Part shown: positions 33,234 through 43,621 of the stretch, one piece after another
How the letters are laid out: every line of letters starts with the position of its first letter
Position numbering within the stretch: position 1 is the stretch's first letter
NCBI GenBank assembly: GCA_025677825.1
Contig: JAIXMO010000102.1
Location: forward strand, 1 to 47,899
Reading direction: 5' to 3'
DNA from: Helicostylum pulchrum
Lineage: Eukaryota; Mucoromycota; Mucoromycetes; Mucorales; Mucoraceae
DNA length: 47,899 nt
Made by a program: the position numbers and the translations under genes
Notes under the pieces: generated by a model
What the model was told of the DNA's origin: nothing
Databases searched by the model: none
Seen by the model: the letters and a program-made list of their open reading frames with translations, nothing else

Positions 33234-33692
33234 ATGGCTAAAATTTACGTTGGTAACTTGTCTTGGAACACAACTGATGACTCTCTCAGACAAGCTTTCG
33301 AACAGTATGGTCAAGTTGTTGACTCAATTGTTATGAGAGATCGTGATACTGGTAAAGTTTTATATTACGCATACTTTTTTTTATCTAAATGTATTAACAT
33401 TTTTTGTGTAGGTCGTTCAAGAGGGTTCGCGTTTGTTACTTTTTCTGGAGAATCTGAAGCTAGCGCAGCTGTAGCAGGAATGAATGAGACTGAATTAGAT
33501 GGTCGTGCAATCAAAGTCAACCTTGCTAATGCTAGACCTAGTGCCGGTGGAGGTGGTGGTGGCTATCAAGGTGGAGGAGGAGGCTACGGTGGTGGTGGCT
33601 ATCAAGGTGGCGGAGGAGGCTACGGTGGTGGTGGAGGAGGCTATGGTGGTGGAGGAGGCTATGGTGGTGGTGGTGGCGGTGGAGACTACTAA
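33234..33692 (+). CDS. Glycine-rich RNA-binding protein (single RRM), paralogue B
   Basis: Exons 33234-33351 and 33412-33692 give 132 aa. RNP2 is KIYVGNLSW and RNP1 RSRGFAFVTF. The tail is a Gly/Tyr array with repeats such as [13 protein letters not shown]. The intron (33352-33411, GTAAAG..TAG) is 60 nt and has no stop in the reading frame, so an unspliced message would encode 20 extra residues between RNP2 and RNP1. Splicing restores the canonical RRM spacing seen in paralogue A, which supports the spliced form as the main product. The earlier in-frame ATG at 33114 would add 40 residues of non-conserved sequence and is rejected. Confidence 0.93.
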   Translation: MAKIYVGNLSWNTTDDSLRQAFEQYGQVVDSIVMRDRDTGKVLYYAYFFLSKCINIFCVGRSRGFAFVTFSGESEASAAVAGMNETELDGRAIKVNLANARPSAGGGGGGYQGGGGGYGGGGYQGGGGGYGGGGGGYGGGGGYGGGGGGGDY

Positions 33693-34042
33693 TCAAACTA
33701 CATAACGAATAATAGTAAATAGTGTGCTTTTTTCTCCCCTTCTCAGTAATAAAACCTGTAAGATAGTTTACGTTTACCCATTCTATTTATCGAAATTAAG
33801 CATATGAAGATATAACGCGTGTATTATTATTTTTAAACAACACACTTGTTTTTTTTTTTTTTTTGATAAAGTAGCCCCTATTAGATATACACACATATGC
33901 TTTCTTTTTTTTAGCCCAATCAAGTGGTTATTTTTTTTCTTTCTGCCGTTCTCACGGTAGATTGTTGCATAAATCCTGTATACATAAAAAGAGGTTTCCC
34001 TTTTTTTTTATTATTATCACTGAAATTTTCTCTCTAATTTTT
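33693..34042. other. Convergent 3' region
   Basis: 350 bp between two converging genes, with AATAAAA at about 33747 and long T runs. No gene. Confidence 0.5.
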
Positions 34043-35421
34043 TTAAAGTTGACCACAATCTACAATAGATACACGTTTTGAAGGCTTTCCATTCGATGAT
34101 CCACATCTTTCCATTTCGCGTACTACGTTCATACCGGATACAACTCTTCCAAAAACAACATGTTTACCATCTAACCAAGCAGTCTTTTCTGTACAAATAA
34201 AGAACTGGCTTCCGTTTGTGTTGGGACCAGAATTAGCCATTGATAAGGTTCCCTAAAATTTATATAAGTACTGTTATGAATCTCGTATATATGTGCGTGT
34301 CTGTATAAACTTACTGGTTCGGTATGCTTTAATGTAAAGTTTTCATCTGCAAATTTAGCACCGTAGATAGATTTACCACCTGTACCGTTACCCTTTGTGA
34401 TATCACCACCTTGACACATAAATTGAGGAATGATACGATGGAACACTGAGTTTTTGAATCCGTACCCTACTTCACCTGTACATAATGCTCTGAAATTTTC
34501 TATTTTTTTTTATACGTGTCGTTTAGTATTATGACGCGTTAATTCTTTGATATTTGTATCTGTTTTACCTGCTGTCTTTGGTACAACATCACCACGAAGC
34601 TAAATTTAACAAAAACAAAAAAACTGTCAGTATCTACCTTCTTATAAAAAAAATTGATTCTCATCGTTGGCTCTTATACCTCAATTTCAACCCGTCCTGC
34701 TAAAGAAGATCCAATTTGAATATCTAAATATACACGAGACTTTCCACCTTGAGTAGGAGAAGATCTAGTGGCTGTGGGTTCTTTCTCATCATCGTTATCC
34801 TCGTTATCACTATCCTCAGTTTCAGTTGGTTTTTTCTCTTCGGTTGTTTCTTTCGTGTCCTCTGCGTTAGCATATTTCTGTAACCAAGCTTCTTCCGTCC
34901 AAACTAAAAAGAGTCCAAGATTTTAGTACTGCATGTATATGTACGTAAAGAAAGTAAATGAAAACTTTACCGGCGCGATGAGAAGTAGCAGTGATATTAT
35001 GAGGTTTAGCGATTTGAACTTTAATTACTTTACCAAGTAACTCTGATAAATGCATATTGTCAATAGCTGCTTGTGCATCTTCAGGTAACTCAAATTCAAC
35101 AAATCCAAATCCTTTATGTGCATTTTCCCTGGCATCTACAAAATAAATATATATAAGTCTCTTTTGTACGTCTTTACAAGGTATATGTGTGCGCGTGTGT
35201 AATGATTCTTACTTCGAGAGTTGTCAAGGGGTAATTGAACTGCTACAACTTCACCGAAAGGAATAAATGCAGCGTGTAATATAGCTTCTGTAGTTTGTTG
35301 ATCGACACCACCTTTTTTTAAAAAAAAAACAGTTAAAAACACGAGATATTCTTTATTAGTTCAAAGACTTACCAACAAATAAAGTTGTCTTGTTATCTTT
35401 TGAAATGTTAACAGTTGCCAT
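34043..35421 (-). CDS. PPIE: Cyclophilin E: RRM plus peptidyl-prolyl cis-trans isomerase
   Basis: Seven exons (35421-35373, 35311-35213, 35135-34971, 34903-34680, 34599-34569, 34499-34315, 34252-34043) give 320 aa; animal PPIE is about 300. Residues about 11-90 form an RRM ([13 protein letters not shown], then [10 protein letters not shown]). An acidic Glu/Asp/Thr linker follows, longer than in animals. The cyclophilin domain starts near 155 (RVYLDIQIG). It holds the catalytic [31 protein letters not shown] and [10 protein letters not shown], with the active Arg in FHR and the Trp contacting cyclosporin. The family acts in the spliceosome (activated B and C complexes) and as an RNA-dependent isomerase in the nucleus. 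The start is divergent from SNRNP27 by 189 bp. Confidence 0.95.
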
Positions 35422-35610
35422 TATATAAATCTGGGAAAAGCCACTTATTGATGAATGAAAAAGGGGAATGTTTCCTCTTTCTCTATCTTTTTTTTTATAA
35501 GTCAAATAAAAAAAATCAGTCACGCTGTTTCGCCGAAAGTATAATGCACACACTGCCCCAATTCGCGTGTGTTTTCTTTTTTTTTTCAAGCAAAAAGTTT
35601 TTCCCAAGTA
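35422..35610. promoter_or_regulatory. Divergent promoter between two spliceosome genes
   Basis: Only 189 bp lie between the PPIE-type ATG (minus) and the SNRNP27 ATG (plus). Both products are spliceosomal, so co-expression from one nucleosome-free region is likely. T-rich tracts are seen on both sides; no specific factor site was recognised. Confidence 0.6.
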
Positions 35611-36305
35611 ATGGCAAGATCACCTTCACCTAAACGATACACGAGTAAACAAAGAGAAAGAGATTACAGAGACTTGGATAACCCTCGTTCGAGGTCTAGG
35701 TCACCTTCTCCTCGTTACAGAAGACGTAGAGATGATAGTTTCGATAGAGATCAACGTGGACGCTCAAGAGTCAGTAGATCTCCACCTCGCAGAGACAGAA
35801 GAACCGAAAGAAGCCCAGATCGTAGAGGTAAAGTATTTATTTTTTATTGTGTATAATATATTTCGTTTTTAACATTTAGGATTAGATCGCGGTAGAAGAT
35901 ATAAAAGTCGCAGTCGGTCCAATTCACCACCTAGATATCGCAGACGTCGTTCTTCAGATACCAGACCAATTTCACCACCTGCGAAAAAGAAGGAAGAAGT
36001 AAAATCCGATAAAGCGATGGAAGTAGATACAGAGCACGATGATGATAATGATGAAGAAGATGATGAAGAGACAAAGATGATGAAGTTGATGGGCTTTGGA
36101 GGGTTCGATACAACTAAAAACAAAAAGGTTCCAGGAACTGATGTATCTGGTGCAAAGATTCGTAAACCTATAAAATATCGTCAGTATATGAATCGTAGAG
36201 GTGGTTTTAATAGGTAAAAAAATAGAGAGTTTTATTTATTTTTTTAAAAAAAAGTGATAGTATACTAAACATATATTTTTTATGTGTAGACCTTTGGATA
36301 ATTAA
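35611..36305 (+). CDS. SNRNP27: U4/U6.U5 tri-snRNP 27 kDa protein
   Basis: Three exons, 35611-35827, 35880-36213 and 36290-36305, give 188 aa. The N-terminal half is an Arg/Ser/Pro/Asp-rich RS-like domain ([15 protein letters not shown]). An acidic patch ([11 protein letters not shown]) precedes the conserved C-terminus [14 protein letters not shown] and [14 protein letters not shown], followed by PLDN. That C-terminal block is the family signature (DUF1777), needed for the 27K protein's position near the U6 ACAGAGA/5' splice site region, where it influences splice-site choice. The last exon adds only five codons but restores the conserved NRPLD ending. It is convergent with bystin, 47 bp between stop codons. 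Confidence 0.95.
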
Positions 36306-36352
36306 AAAAAGAAAACCGTTTTTTGTTGTTGCTGTTGCTGTAATAAAATAAG

Positions 36353-37962
36353 TTATTCATCCATCATTGTATCATAATTATCATCAGAGAGGGATTCGTC
36401 ACTTTCTTCTGTATCAAAATCATCAGTTTCATTAATGGTAATAGCTTTTTCAATATACTTTGACATTTCATGTTGTTGAATATTTTGAATTAAGTCCAAT
36501 AACTTTCTTTTTTGCATTGGCACTAATTCCATACCATAACTAAAAAAATAATTTAAGAACCCTATTTTTGCAAAGTTGTATATACTATATATACCTTTTA
36601 ACAAACGTATATAAAGCTTGAAACCAAACATGCGGCATCACCATACTACTTCCCAACTCTTGCTTTTGAGAGAAATACTTCAACACCAAAGTATCCACAA
36701 CGCGATATGGTAAAGCCTGCTTCTTTTCCAAGAACACAAGTATCAGTATCCCGATAGGTAAAGTAAACGGCAACTCGGAGAGTTTCAAAAGCGCTGTAGC
36801 TGATTGGAGAACAGGGAATTGGCTTTGCACAATCACGCGAGCAAGAACCGAAGCTTCCAACACCGTACAGACTTTGGATTCGCATAATGGGATCAGTAAT
36901 CCCTTGAGGAATAACGCAGGTGCCTTTTTTAAACTCTTTTGTAACGATAGGTATAAAGGCATGTCGAGACGAGTTTGATTGTTTTTCGTAAGGTTGAGTC
37001 TTAGATTATGCAATAATACCAGCTGAAAGAATCTAAAATTTATATGAGTTTAAAGGAAGGAGAGAAATGATTTTTCAAAAAGGTGTGCTTACTGCTTTGT
37101 TTGGGTAGCTTTGACAGTAGTGGTAAATACTTTGGTAGCTTCGAGTGTAGCGTAAGGAGACCATAAGTGGGGTTTTGTAAGTAAGAGGATATCGTCCCAG
37201 TTAGGCAAAGAAGGTATAATTTTAAACGCTTTTGGCAATTTTCCCGACTGATATCGAGCAAGGTATTCACCAATTCTAATATACAGAATTTAAGCATAAA
37301 AAAACGTTGCGAAATTTATTCTGTATTACCTTGTATATACTTGTCTGACTTGTGAATCAGATGAGCATAAAGAAGGTTCCGATCCTAACGCAGCATGAGC
37401 ATATATATTGTAAAAAAAAAATTAATGTATACCTGGTGAGGGTAGTTCTTTTTCGGCAACTACTTGCTGTAAAGTGATTAGCGGTTGTACTTGAGTCGGG
37501 TCAAAGAAAATGCTATGCATTGCTTGATCTTCCAAGGATAATTGAGGTAGAATGTTCTCTGATAATAGTAATAGACAATCTTGAGTACCTAAATTTTGAG
37601 CAGTTGACAATGCAGAACGGCTGGCGGGAAAAAAAATTAACTAGATGGTAAGCATATAATGCGGGATTAATTCACTTACTCGGGTGTATTTTCTTCGTCT
37701 CTGTTTCGTTCCATACGATCCAATTGCTCTTTTTCGATTTGAAGAATAGCTCTAGTCATACCTTGGTCCATAATAGACGCCTTTTTTTAAAAAAAAAATT
37801 AGTATATATGCAGATAGATAATACCGAAGTGTATACCTCAAAATCACCATTCTTTCCGTACAGATCAAATTGATGATTATAACTGTTCTTTGTATTCGTA
37901 TCAGATAATTGCCAAGGAGAGAATAATCTACTACGAGCGCTTGATATCTTGTTTTTTCCCAT
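36353..37962 (-). CDS. ENP1: Bystin, 40S ribosome biogenesis factor
   Basis: Seven exons (37962-37837, 37780-37680, 37620-37433, 37384-37330, 37275-37093, 37032-36595, 36539-36353) give 425 aa, about family length. Conserved blocks in order are GEYLARYQSGKLPKAFKIIP, LTKPHLWSPYATLEATKVF, FLKGLLIPLCESKVCTVLEA, FPVLQSATALLKLSELPFT, KKQALPYRVVDTLV and VWFQALYTFVKSYG. Bystin/Enp1 joins pre-40S particles in the nucleolus and is needed for 18S rRNA processing and export. The protein ends with an acidic Ser/Asp/Glu tail. Compared with yeast the N-terminal acidic region is shorter. Intron 1 ends with the same T10-A7-G acceptor type seen in two other genes here. Confidence 0.95.
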
Positions 37963-38755
37963 TGTTGTTGTAGGAAAGTAAAAAAAGAAGAGTGGATAAA
38001 ATGTCAATTAGCATTCTTCATTTTATTCAATTTTTACCCGATAATTTAGGGGACGCATCTGCTACAGTAAAGTCCATTTTGCAAAAAAAAAAAATATGAC
38101 TGTTGAAAAATCATATTACCCCATTCTCAGAAATCATAATGTCGGCTTTGGCCAGCTGATACAACTTGGACAGACAAGCTACTTTTCGTTTCAGATAATC
38201 AGGTGCAGTTTTTTATAAAAGCTTATCCTCCGAGTCCTCTACTTACGTTGATTCATACATAATTATCCATATGTCCAATAAGATACGTATGATAATTAGC
38301 AATGACTTCAATACAAACGTTACGGATAAATATCGTTACAACATAGAACTATTGCGTATTTTCCCGCTCAATCCTAGATTCTGGTTTAATCACATGCTTC
38401 CAAACTTTTAACTTGCACTGATCAACTACACTAAGATTTTTTTACTTGACAATTGCTCATAACAAAAAAAGCCGGTAATTCTTTTAATTTCTTTTGACAA
38501 AGAATATTAGGCAGATAACCACACACGATTAAATAATTTGCAACAAATGAGAAAAACCTACGATTAAATTCTGTTTTTATTCGAATAGTTTATCAGAAAA
38601 AGATTCCTGTAGTATCCTTCTCTTTTTCTCTTTAAACTCTTATAAAGACAGAGCCATCGCTCTTTTCAAATGTAGTTATGAAATAAAAAATGTGAACGCT
38701 TTATTTGTAGTAAGACTTAAATATGAGTGCTTTAGAGATAAAAAAAAAAGGGTAA
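37963..38755. other. Bystin promoter and spacer
   Basis: About 790 bp, AT-rich, no gene found. GGGGACGCATCTGCTACAG near 38050 vaguely resembles the repeat at 14505 but is too short to call. Confidence 0.4.
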
Positions 38756-38875
38756 ATATAAGAGGGAAAGGGAGGCAATTGTAAGAGGGGGTAATTTTAA
38801 GAGGAGGATAACGATAAGAGGAGGATAGCGGTAAGAGGATGGTAACGGTAAGAGGAGAGGAGGTTAATTGTAAGC
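38756..38875. repeat. Purine-rich imperfect tandem repeat
   Basis: Six or more copies of an approximately 17-20 bp unit like GGATAGCGGTAAGAGGA. The plus strand is almost all purine plus T. It lies just downstream of the minus-strand gene relic at 38876. Confidence 0.7.
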
Positions 38876-39320
38876 CTAGAATGATCTTCGTCTGGCATGT
38901 TGTACAGCAGGACCGTTTTTATCTATCTTACGTTTAGTGGGTCTGATAATGATTGGTGTATGCATAGAGACAATATCATCCAAAAGACGAGTGACGGGCA
39001 GAGGACGGTTTCTTAATGTTAATGCATCTGCATTAACAATGGTCTGTAAATTTTGAAACGCAGGAAATATAGATTGTAACAGATGCATTTGGTTGCAATC
39101 TCCTGGAAAATCGATTGTTTTAAGTAGTACAGCATGGTATAGTCCATCAAATATGTGATCCGTACAATATATATGACATCGATCTCCTTTCATCAAAATA
39201 CCAGAAACAAAAATATCGTAATAGCCATCACCTTGTATAGCTTTTATAGAGCCTTACAGCTCTTTACATAGCTTCACCAATTCATTTATATGCTTGGTTT
39301 TGATTGATTTCGCCTCTAAT
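38876..39320 (-). pseudogene. Gene relic with interrupted frame, family unknown
   Basis: The open part (39196-38876) encodes KGDRCHIYCTDHIFDGLYHA and ends PTKRKIDKN...RRRSF. Coding-like sequence continues in the same frame upstream (LVKLCKEL, stop TAA at 39254-39256, then GSIKAIQGDGYYDIFVSGIL), so a nonsense change has split a longer frame. The pattern 'GILxKGxxCxIYxxD' recalls uncharacterised orphan proteins of Mucorales, but I cannot name a family. No clear start remains. Confidence 0.45.
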
Positions 39321-40380
39321 GTACAAGAGTCGTGTCATTTGAATAATATATCTAATAGATATTCTGTTTGTATAAAACTCTTACAAACAGAAGTATCATC
39401 AGAGGATATCTATTCTTGTGAACTTGGGCAAATTTCTGGATTGCATTGACATCAATATTTCTTGTAAGTAGCATACAATAATTGAGCCTTGCGCTAGCTT
39501 ATGCCTAGCAGTTGCTTTGGGGAAACCGTGTCCTTTTTTACGGAAATAAAGAAAACAAAAACGCAAAAAAAAAATACAGAATAATAAGTGAATAAACATC
39601 CTTTAAAAAAGTACACATATGAAAAACTTACTAATAGTATGCATTGTAATAAAAATAAAGAGGAAGAAAAATGATTTATCTATTCTAAAAAAAAATGACA
39701 AAAAAAAATGATAAAATCGATCATTCTTACGTAACACTTGTTTGGCGAAAGGAAACTCAAAAAAAAACGCGACATTTTTGCCACCTGCTTGACTTTTATT
39801 TTCTTAAAGGTCGTTCATCCTCTTTAAACTTGGTATTTTTATTAAGCTATTGATGATAATATTTTAAAGTAAAAAAAGACAAAAAATCTCCTCCAGGCGC
39901 ACCTTAATAAAATAGAAGAAAGAGCCGATATACCAGTGTAGTACTCTTCATAGTACTCTTGTATTTTAAGTGCTTAGTTGCGACTACTTGTTGAATTTGG
40001 TTGTGATAGTTATTGAAACAGATAGATACATCTATACTATCAATAACACAATGCTTCGAAGGATCCAAATAATCATTCAAATTTTCTTTGAGGAAATTAT
40101 TTAGCCCCAATGCTTTGGTAGTAGTAGCAGAAACAGAAGAAGATACTACAGAGGCAGAAAAAGATGCTTGAAATCAGGTGCTCAATTCCAGATGGATGTC
40201 AGACTTCGTTAGGGAACGGTAACAGAAGGAGATACAGCAGAGGTAGCTACTACTGAATCGGCTCCAAACCTTCGCTCCCAGCACAGCCTTGCTTCGTTTT
40301 TTTTTCTTCCAGAGATCATAATCTAGAAGCAGCTTGCTTCGCTTCTCTCTGTCTTCGATATGGCTATCGACAAGTTTTTT
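39321..40380. other. Gene-poor region with short frames and a dispersed repeat
   Basis: About 1.06 kb. Contains 39510-39560, about 50 bp shared with 30640-30700 (TTTACGGAAATAAAGAAAAC type). Minus frames at 39399-39599, 39904-40110 and 40174-40407 have moderate codon character but no recognised motif; they may be further relics. Confidence 0.4.
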
Positions 40381-40384
40381 AAAT

Positions 40385-40745
40385 GGGCAGGTCCGCCGAT
40401 CTTTCACAATTACACCATATCAATATCTACTTAAAACGAGCAAGGCACGAGGACCCTACCGGTCCGTTCTTAGATACTAATATGTGCACAAGTCAAAACC
40501 TTTAGACAAAGAGACGCTCTTAACCCGCATGTTGGCAAGAGTTAGGCGTGTCATAGCGCTAGTCGAAATGAGCACGGCTTGGTGGACCCTACCGGTCTTT
40601 CACGGCTGAACCAAATCAATACCTCCTGCTAGAAAGTGGGCAGGGCACGAAGACACTACAGGTCCGTTCTTAGATACCGATATGTTCTCCATATCAAAAC
40701 CAATGGCTAATAGCAACCCTTTGACCATCGTGTTATTAAGTAAGT
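40385..40745. repeat. Tandem duplication of a ~190-bp unit
   Basis: Two copies, about 40385-40570 and 40575-40745, share GGTCCGTTCTTAGATAC, CTACCGGTC/CTACAGGTC, GATCTTTCAC/GGTCTTTCAC and ATCAATA blocks in the same order. The minus strand of the second copy has a short open stretch (SVSKNGPVVSSCPAHFLAGG) that is broken in the first. Origin unknown. Confidence 0.6.
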
Positions 40746-41069
40746 AAAACTTACCTAAAATCCGTTGAAAGTTAATTGGTCCTCAGAGAGAATATATATA
40801 ATAAAGTTAATAAGTTGTATATTGGCAATAGTACATGGTACTATGTAGAAAATAGACGAAATTACTTGTAATCAGTTTAAGCGAACTGAACATTAAAAGC
40901 CCAGAGGAAAAATACCCAGACGTACGTTTTAACCATTACTGTATTATACGATAGTACAGCTGCAGGAACTAAAATAACAGTTGAAGACTAACGAAACGCC
41001 GAGTGATAAAAAAAAGCCATGTGTTTGTCGAAAGAAAAGAAAAAAGAAAAAACCCAAGGAATAAACAAA

Positions 41070-41584
41070 ATGATGTCAGCAAATGAGAGTGTGCATCCTA
41101 TTCTGGAAGATTTCACGCTCACACCAGCTTCAAGATGGTTTTTTGATCCGCATTGTTTACTCGACTTTGGTAAGAAATACAATGTAAAAGTGACTGACTT
41201 TACCGAATTGAAGTGGGGTAAGAAAAAAAAACCCTAAAAAGGACTGCTATTTTATATATTCGTTAAAGCTTTCCCCTTTTTTTTTTTCTAGTTTTTTCTC
41301 TCTTTTTTTCTATTTTTTTTTTTTTTTTCGTTGTTCCTTTTAATTTTATCATATATAGTAAGCATTGGAGGGTTTTTTTTTTTTTAGTGTGTAAAGAGGG
41401 GAGAGAGAGAGAGAGAAAATATGAAATAGCGTAGCATTTATTGCCTTGAAAAAAAGAAAAAGAGGTATTAACTACACGGCTCTCTTTTTTCGCAGCTGAT
41501 ATCACTAAAAAAGAAACAAACGTTTTTTTAGCAAGTAATCATCCTACCAAAGTTTGCTTTTACAAGATAAGCGAACTGTACTAG
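41070..41584 (+). pseudogene. STN1-like N-terminal fragment (CST telomere complex), probably truncated
   Basis: Exons 41070-41217 and 41496-41584 (GTAAGA..CAG, 278-nt intron) give 78 aa. The segment RWFFDPHCLLDFGKKYNVKV, then ADITKKETNVFLASNHPTK matches the pattern that opens the STN1 OB domain: W-x-x-D-P, then x-x-L-x-F-x-K-x-Y, and later VFLxxxHPxK. STN1 binds telomeric single-stranded DNA with CTC1 and TEN1. Here the frame ends right after the HP-K motif and no continuation is seen before the next gene at 41688, so the OB fold cannot be complete. It may be a fragment, or the similarity may be fortuitous. The 5' in-frame ATG at 41019 would add 17 Lys-rich residues. Confidence 0.4.
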
Positions 41585-41687
41585 TTTTTTATCTTGCACA
41601 ACCTCCCCCCCCCCACTAAAATAGATTAGATACCCCCCATCCAAGACACCTATTTTTTTTTTTTTTGTATCAAAAAAAGGAAGAAAA

Positions 41688-43621
41688 ATGGCCAGTACCT
41701 TGTTATTCGAAACCCATCCTATTTCAACCGAATCCCTTACACCAACGAGCGATTGCAATGAATCTACGCCGATACCAACCTTAAATGATACATTTCTTGC
41801 CAAGACTGAAGACGCGTTTTTAATATTAAAAGACACATCCAATCTTTTACCTTCTCCTCCACCTCAAGAACTCGAGAATAAAAAAAGAAAGACCTTATCT
41901 GATGTAAAAGTAGAAGAAGATTTAAACAAGCCACAACTTCCCTTGGTCCAATTACCTAAAGGTTGTAAGTGGTGTCAAAGGTGTGGAACCATAGAAACGC
42001 CTAGATGGCGATATGGACCCGGTGGTCCACTAAGGTAAAAAAAAAAAATTATTTAATACAGCAACAAAAGGGGTTTTTTGTTAACCTTTTTTTTTTTGGT
42101 AGTTTATGTAACGCTTGTCATCTTCGTTGGAAAACAATAGGTAAACCAAAAGAGGGATACAGTTCAACTACATATCCTCCTCCGTTTTATAATATCCCAA
42201 AAAGAAAATATGGTAAATCCAAAAAATTGAAAAAGTCTAAAAAGCGAGATGATAAAGAACAAAAAATAATGAAACTACCATCTCCACCACTACCTCCTGC
42301 ACCACCATCTCCTCCACCGCCACCGAAAGAATTAACACCTCCTCCGACGCCTGTGATTATACCTGGTACTTGTACACATTGTAATACAACCAATACTCCT
42401 TTATGGCGAAGAGGCCCCTACGGTTATCGAACGTAAGTATATATATTCAATTATTTTGTTATTTTTTATTTTAATTCTTTGTGTGTTGTAGACTTTGTAA
42501 TGCGTGTGGATTAAAATGGTCAAAAGAACCCAACGCGATCATTGAAAAAAAATCACCCAGCCAAGACTCTAAAAAGAGCCACTTACTCCATCATCAAAAG
42601 CAGTACATCAAACACGGTCTTTATTCCGTCGAAACTCGTCTCGTCGATTCAAAAGATCCCCCCTGTGCGTTTAAAATTAACTTGCCTATTCATCACGGCG
42701 AATTCTTGATGTCCAAGGCAAAAGAGTTTGAATTACCCGCTGATATTTTGCAAGAAAGAGATTTGGGGCTGATTAAAGGTTTAATGGCAGATAGAGAACC
42801 TTTCTTCACCAGAATCAGGTCAAATATATTTGTCGAGAGAAAGCCTCAACACAGGTTGGATGAACAGGCTGTTTGTCATTGTTTACCACCAACAGAAAAG
42901 GATCAGTCTGGGTGTGGCGACGATTGTATTAATAGGTATGAAGAAATGGTGTATACGTGTCAAAAAAGACTAACCCTTTCTCCTTTTTTTTTTTTTTTTG
43001 GTAGAATGTTGTTTTATGAGTGTGATCCTAAATGCTGTCCTTGCGGTACCAAATGCTCTAACACAAGGTTTCAACGCAAAGAAAGAAAAAAGGGATTACA
43101 AGTATTTCAAACAGACCATCGAGGTTGGGGACTTCGCACCAATGTAGATATTAAAAAGGGAGAACTTGTTATTGAGTACCGTGGAGAAATCATCTCGCAT
43201 CAATTGTGCGAAGAAAGAATGTGTACAACGTACGTCAATGAGAAGAACTTTTACTTTTTAGACTATTGTAATGGTGAAGTCATTGATGCGTGTACAAAAG
43301 GAACTGAAGCTAGGTTTATTAACCATAGCTGTGACCCTAATTGTCATATAGAAAAGTGGTATATTGCTATTTAATTTTTTTTTAAATGTGTGTGTGGTTG
43401 CTAATTCTTTTCTCTTTTTTGTTACTAGGTCACTTAAAGGAGAATCACATTATGGTGTATTCGCGTCAAAAGATATTAAGGCACACACTGAATTGTTTTA
43501 CGATTATAATTTCTCGACGTTTAATGGATCCGTTGAAAGTCAACAAAGGTGTCATTGTGGTAGTAGTTTGTGCAGAGGTACAATTGGCAAAAGAGCTTCA
43601 GGTATTGCTCGCGTAAAATAA
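41688..43621 (+). CDS. Two GATA zinc fingers fused to AWS-SET-postSET: ASH1-like histone H3K36 methyltransferase
   Basis: Five exons (41688-42034, 42103-42432, 42492-42935, 43005-43358, 43429-43621) give 555 aa. Finger 1 uses Cys95, 98, 118, 121 (TPRWRYGP core) and finger 2 Cys206, 209, 228, 231 (TPLWRRGPYG). A basic segment and Pro-runs lie between them. From about 345: AWS (GCGDDCINRMLFYECDP, CCPCGTKCSN), SET with GWGLRTN, ELVIEYRGEII, NHSCDPNC (480-487) and ELFYDYNF (513-520), then post-SET CHCGSSLCRG. The AWS and the YDYNF-S-FN ending resemble ASH1L more than SET2 or NSD; WW, SRI, bromo and BAH domains are absent. Predicted role: nuclear H3K36 methylation targeted to GATA motifs. All four splice junctions restore conserved motifs. 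Confidence 0.93.

Noticed and set aside
34867..34971. Possible separate gene for the RRM part of cyclophilin E
   Set aside because: The exon joins in frame on both sides and the RRM-linker-cyclophilin order is the normal PPIE architecture.
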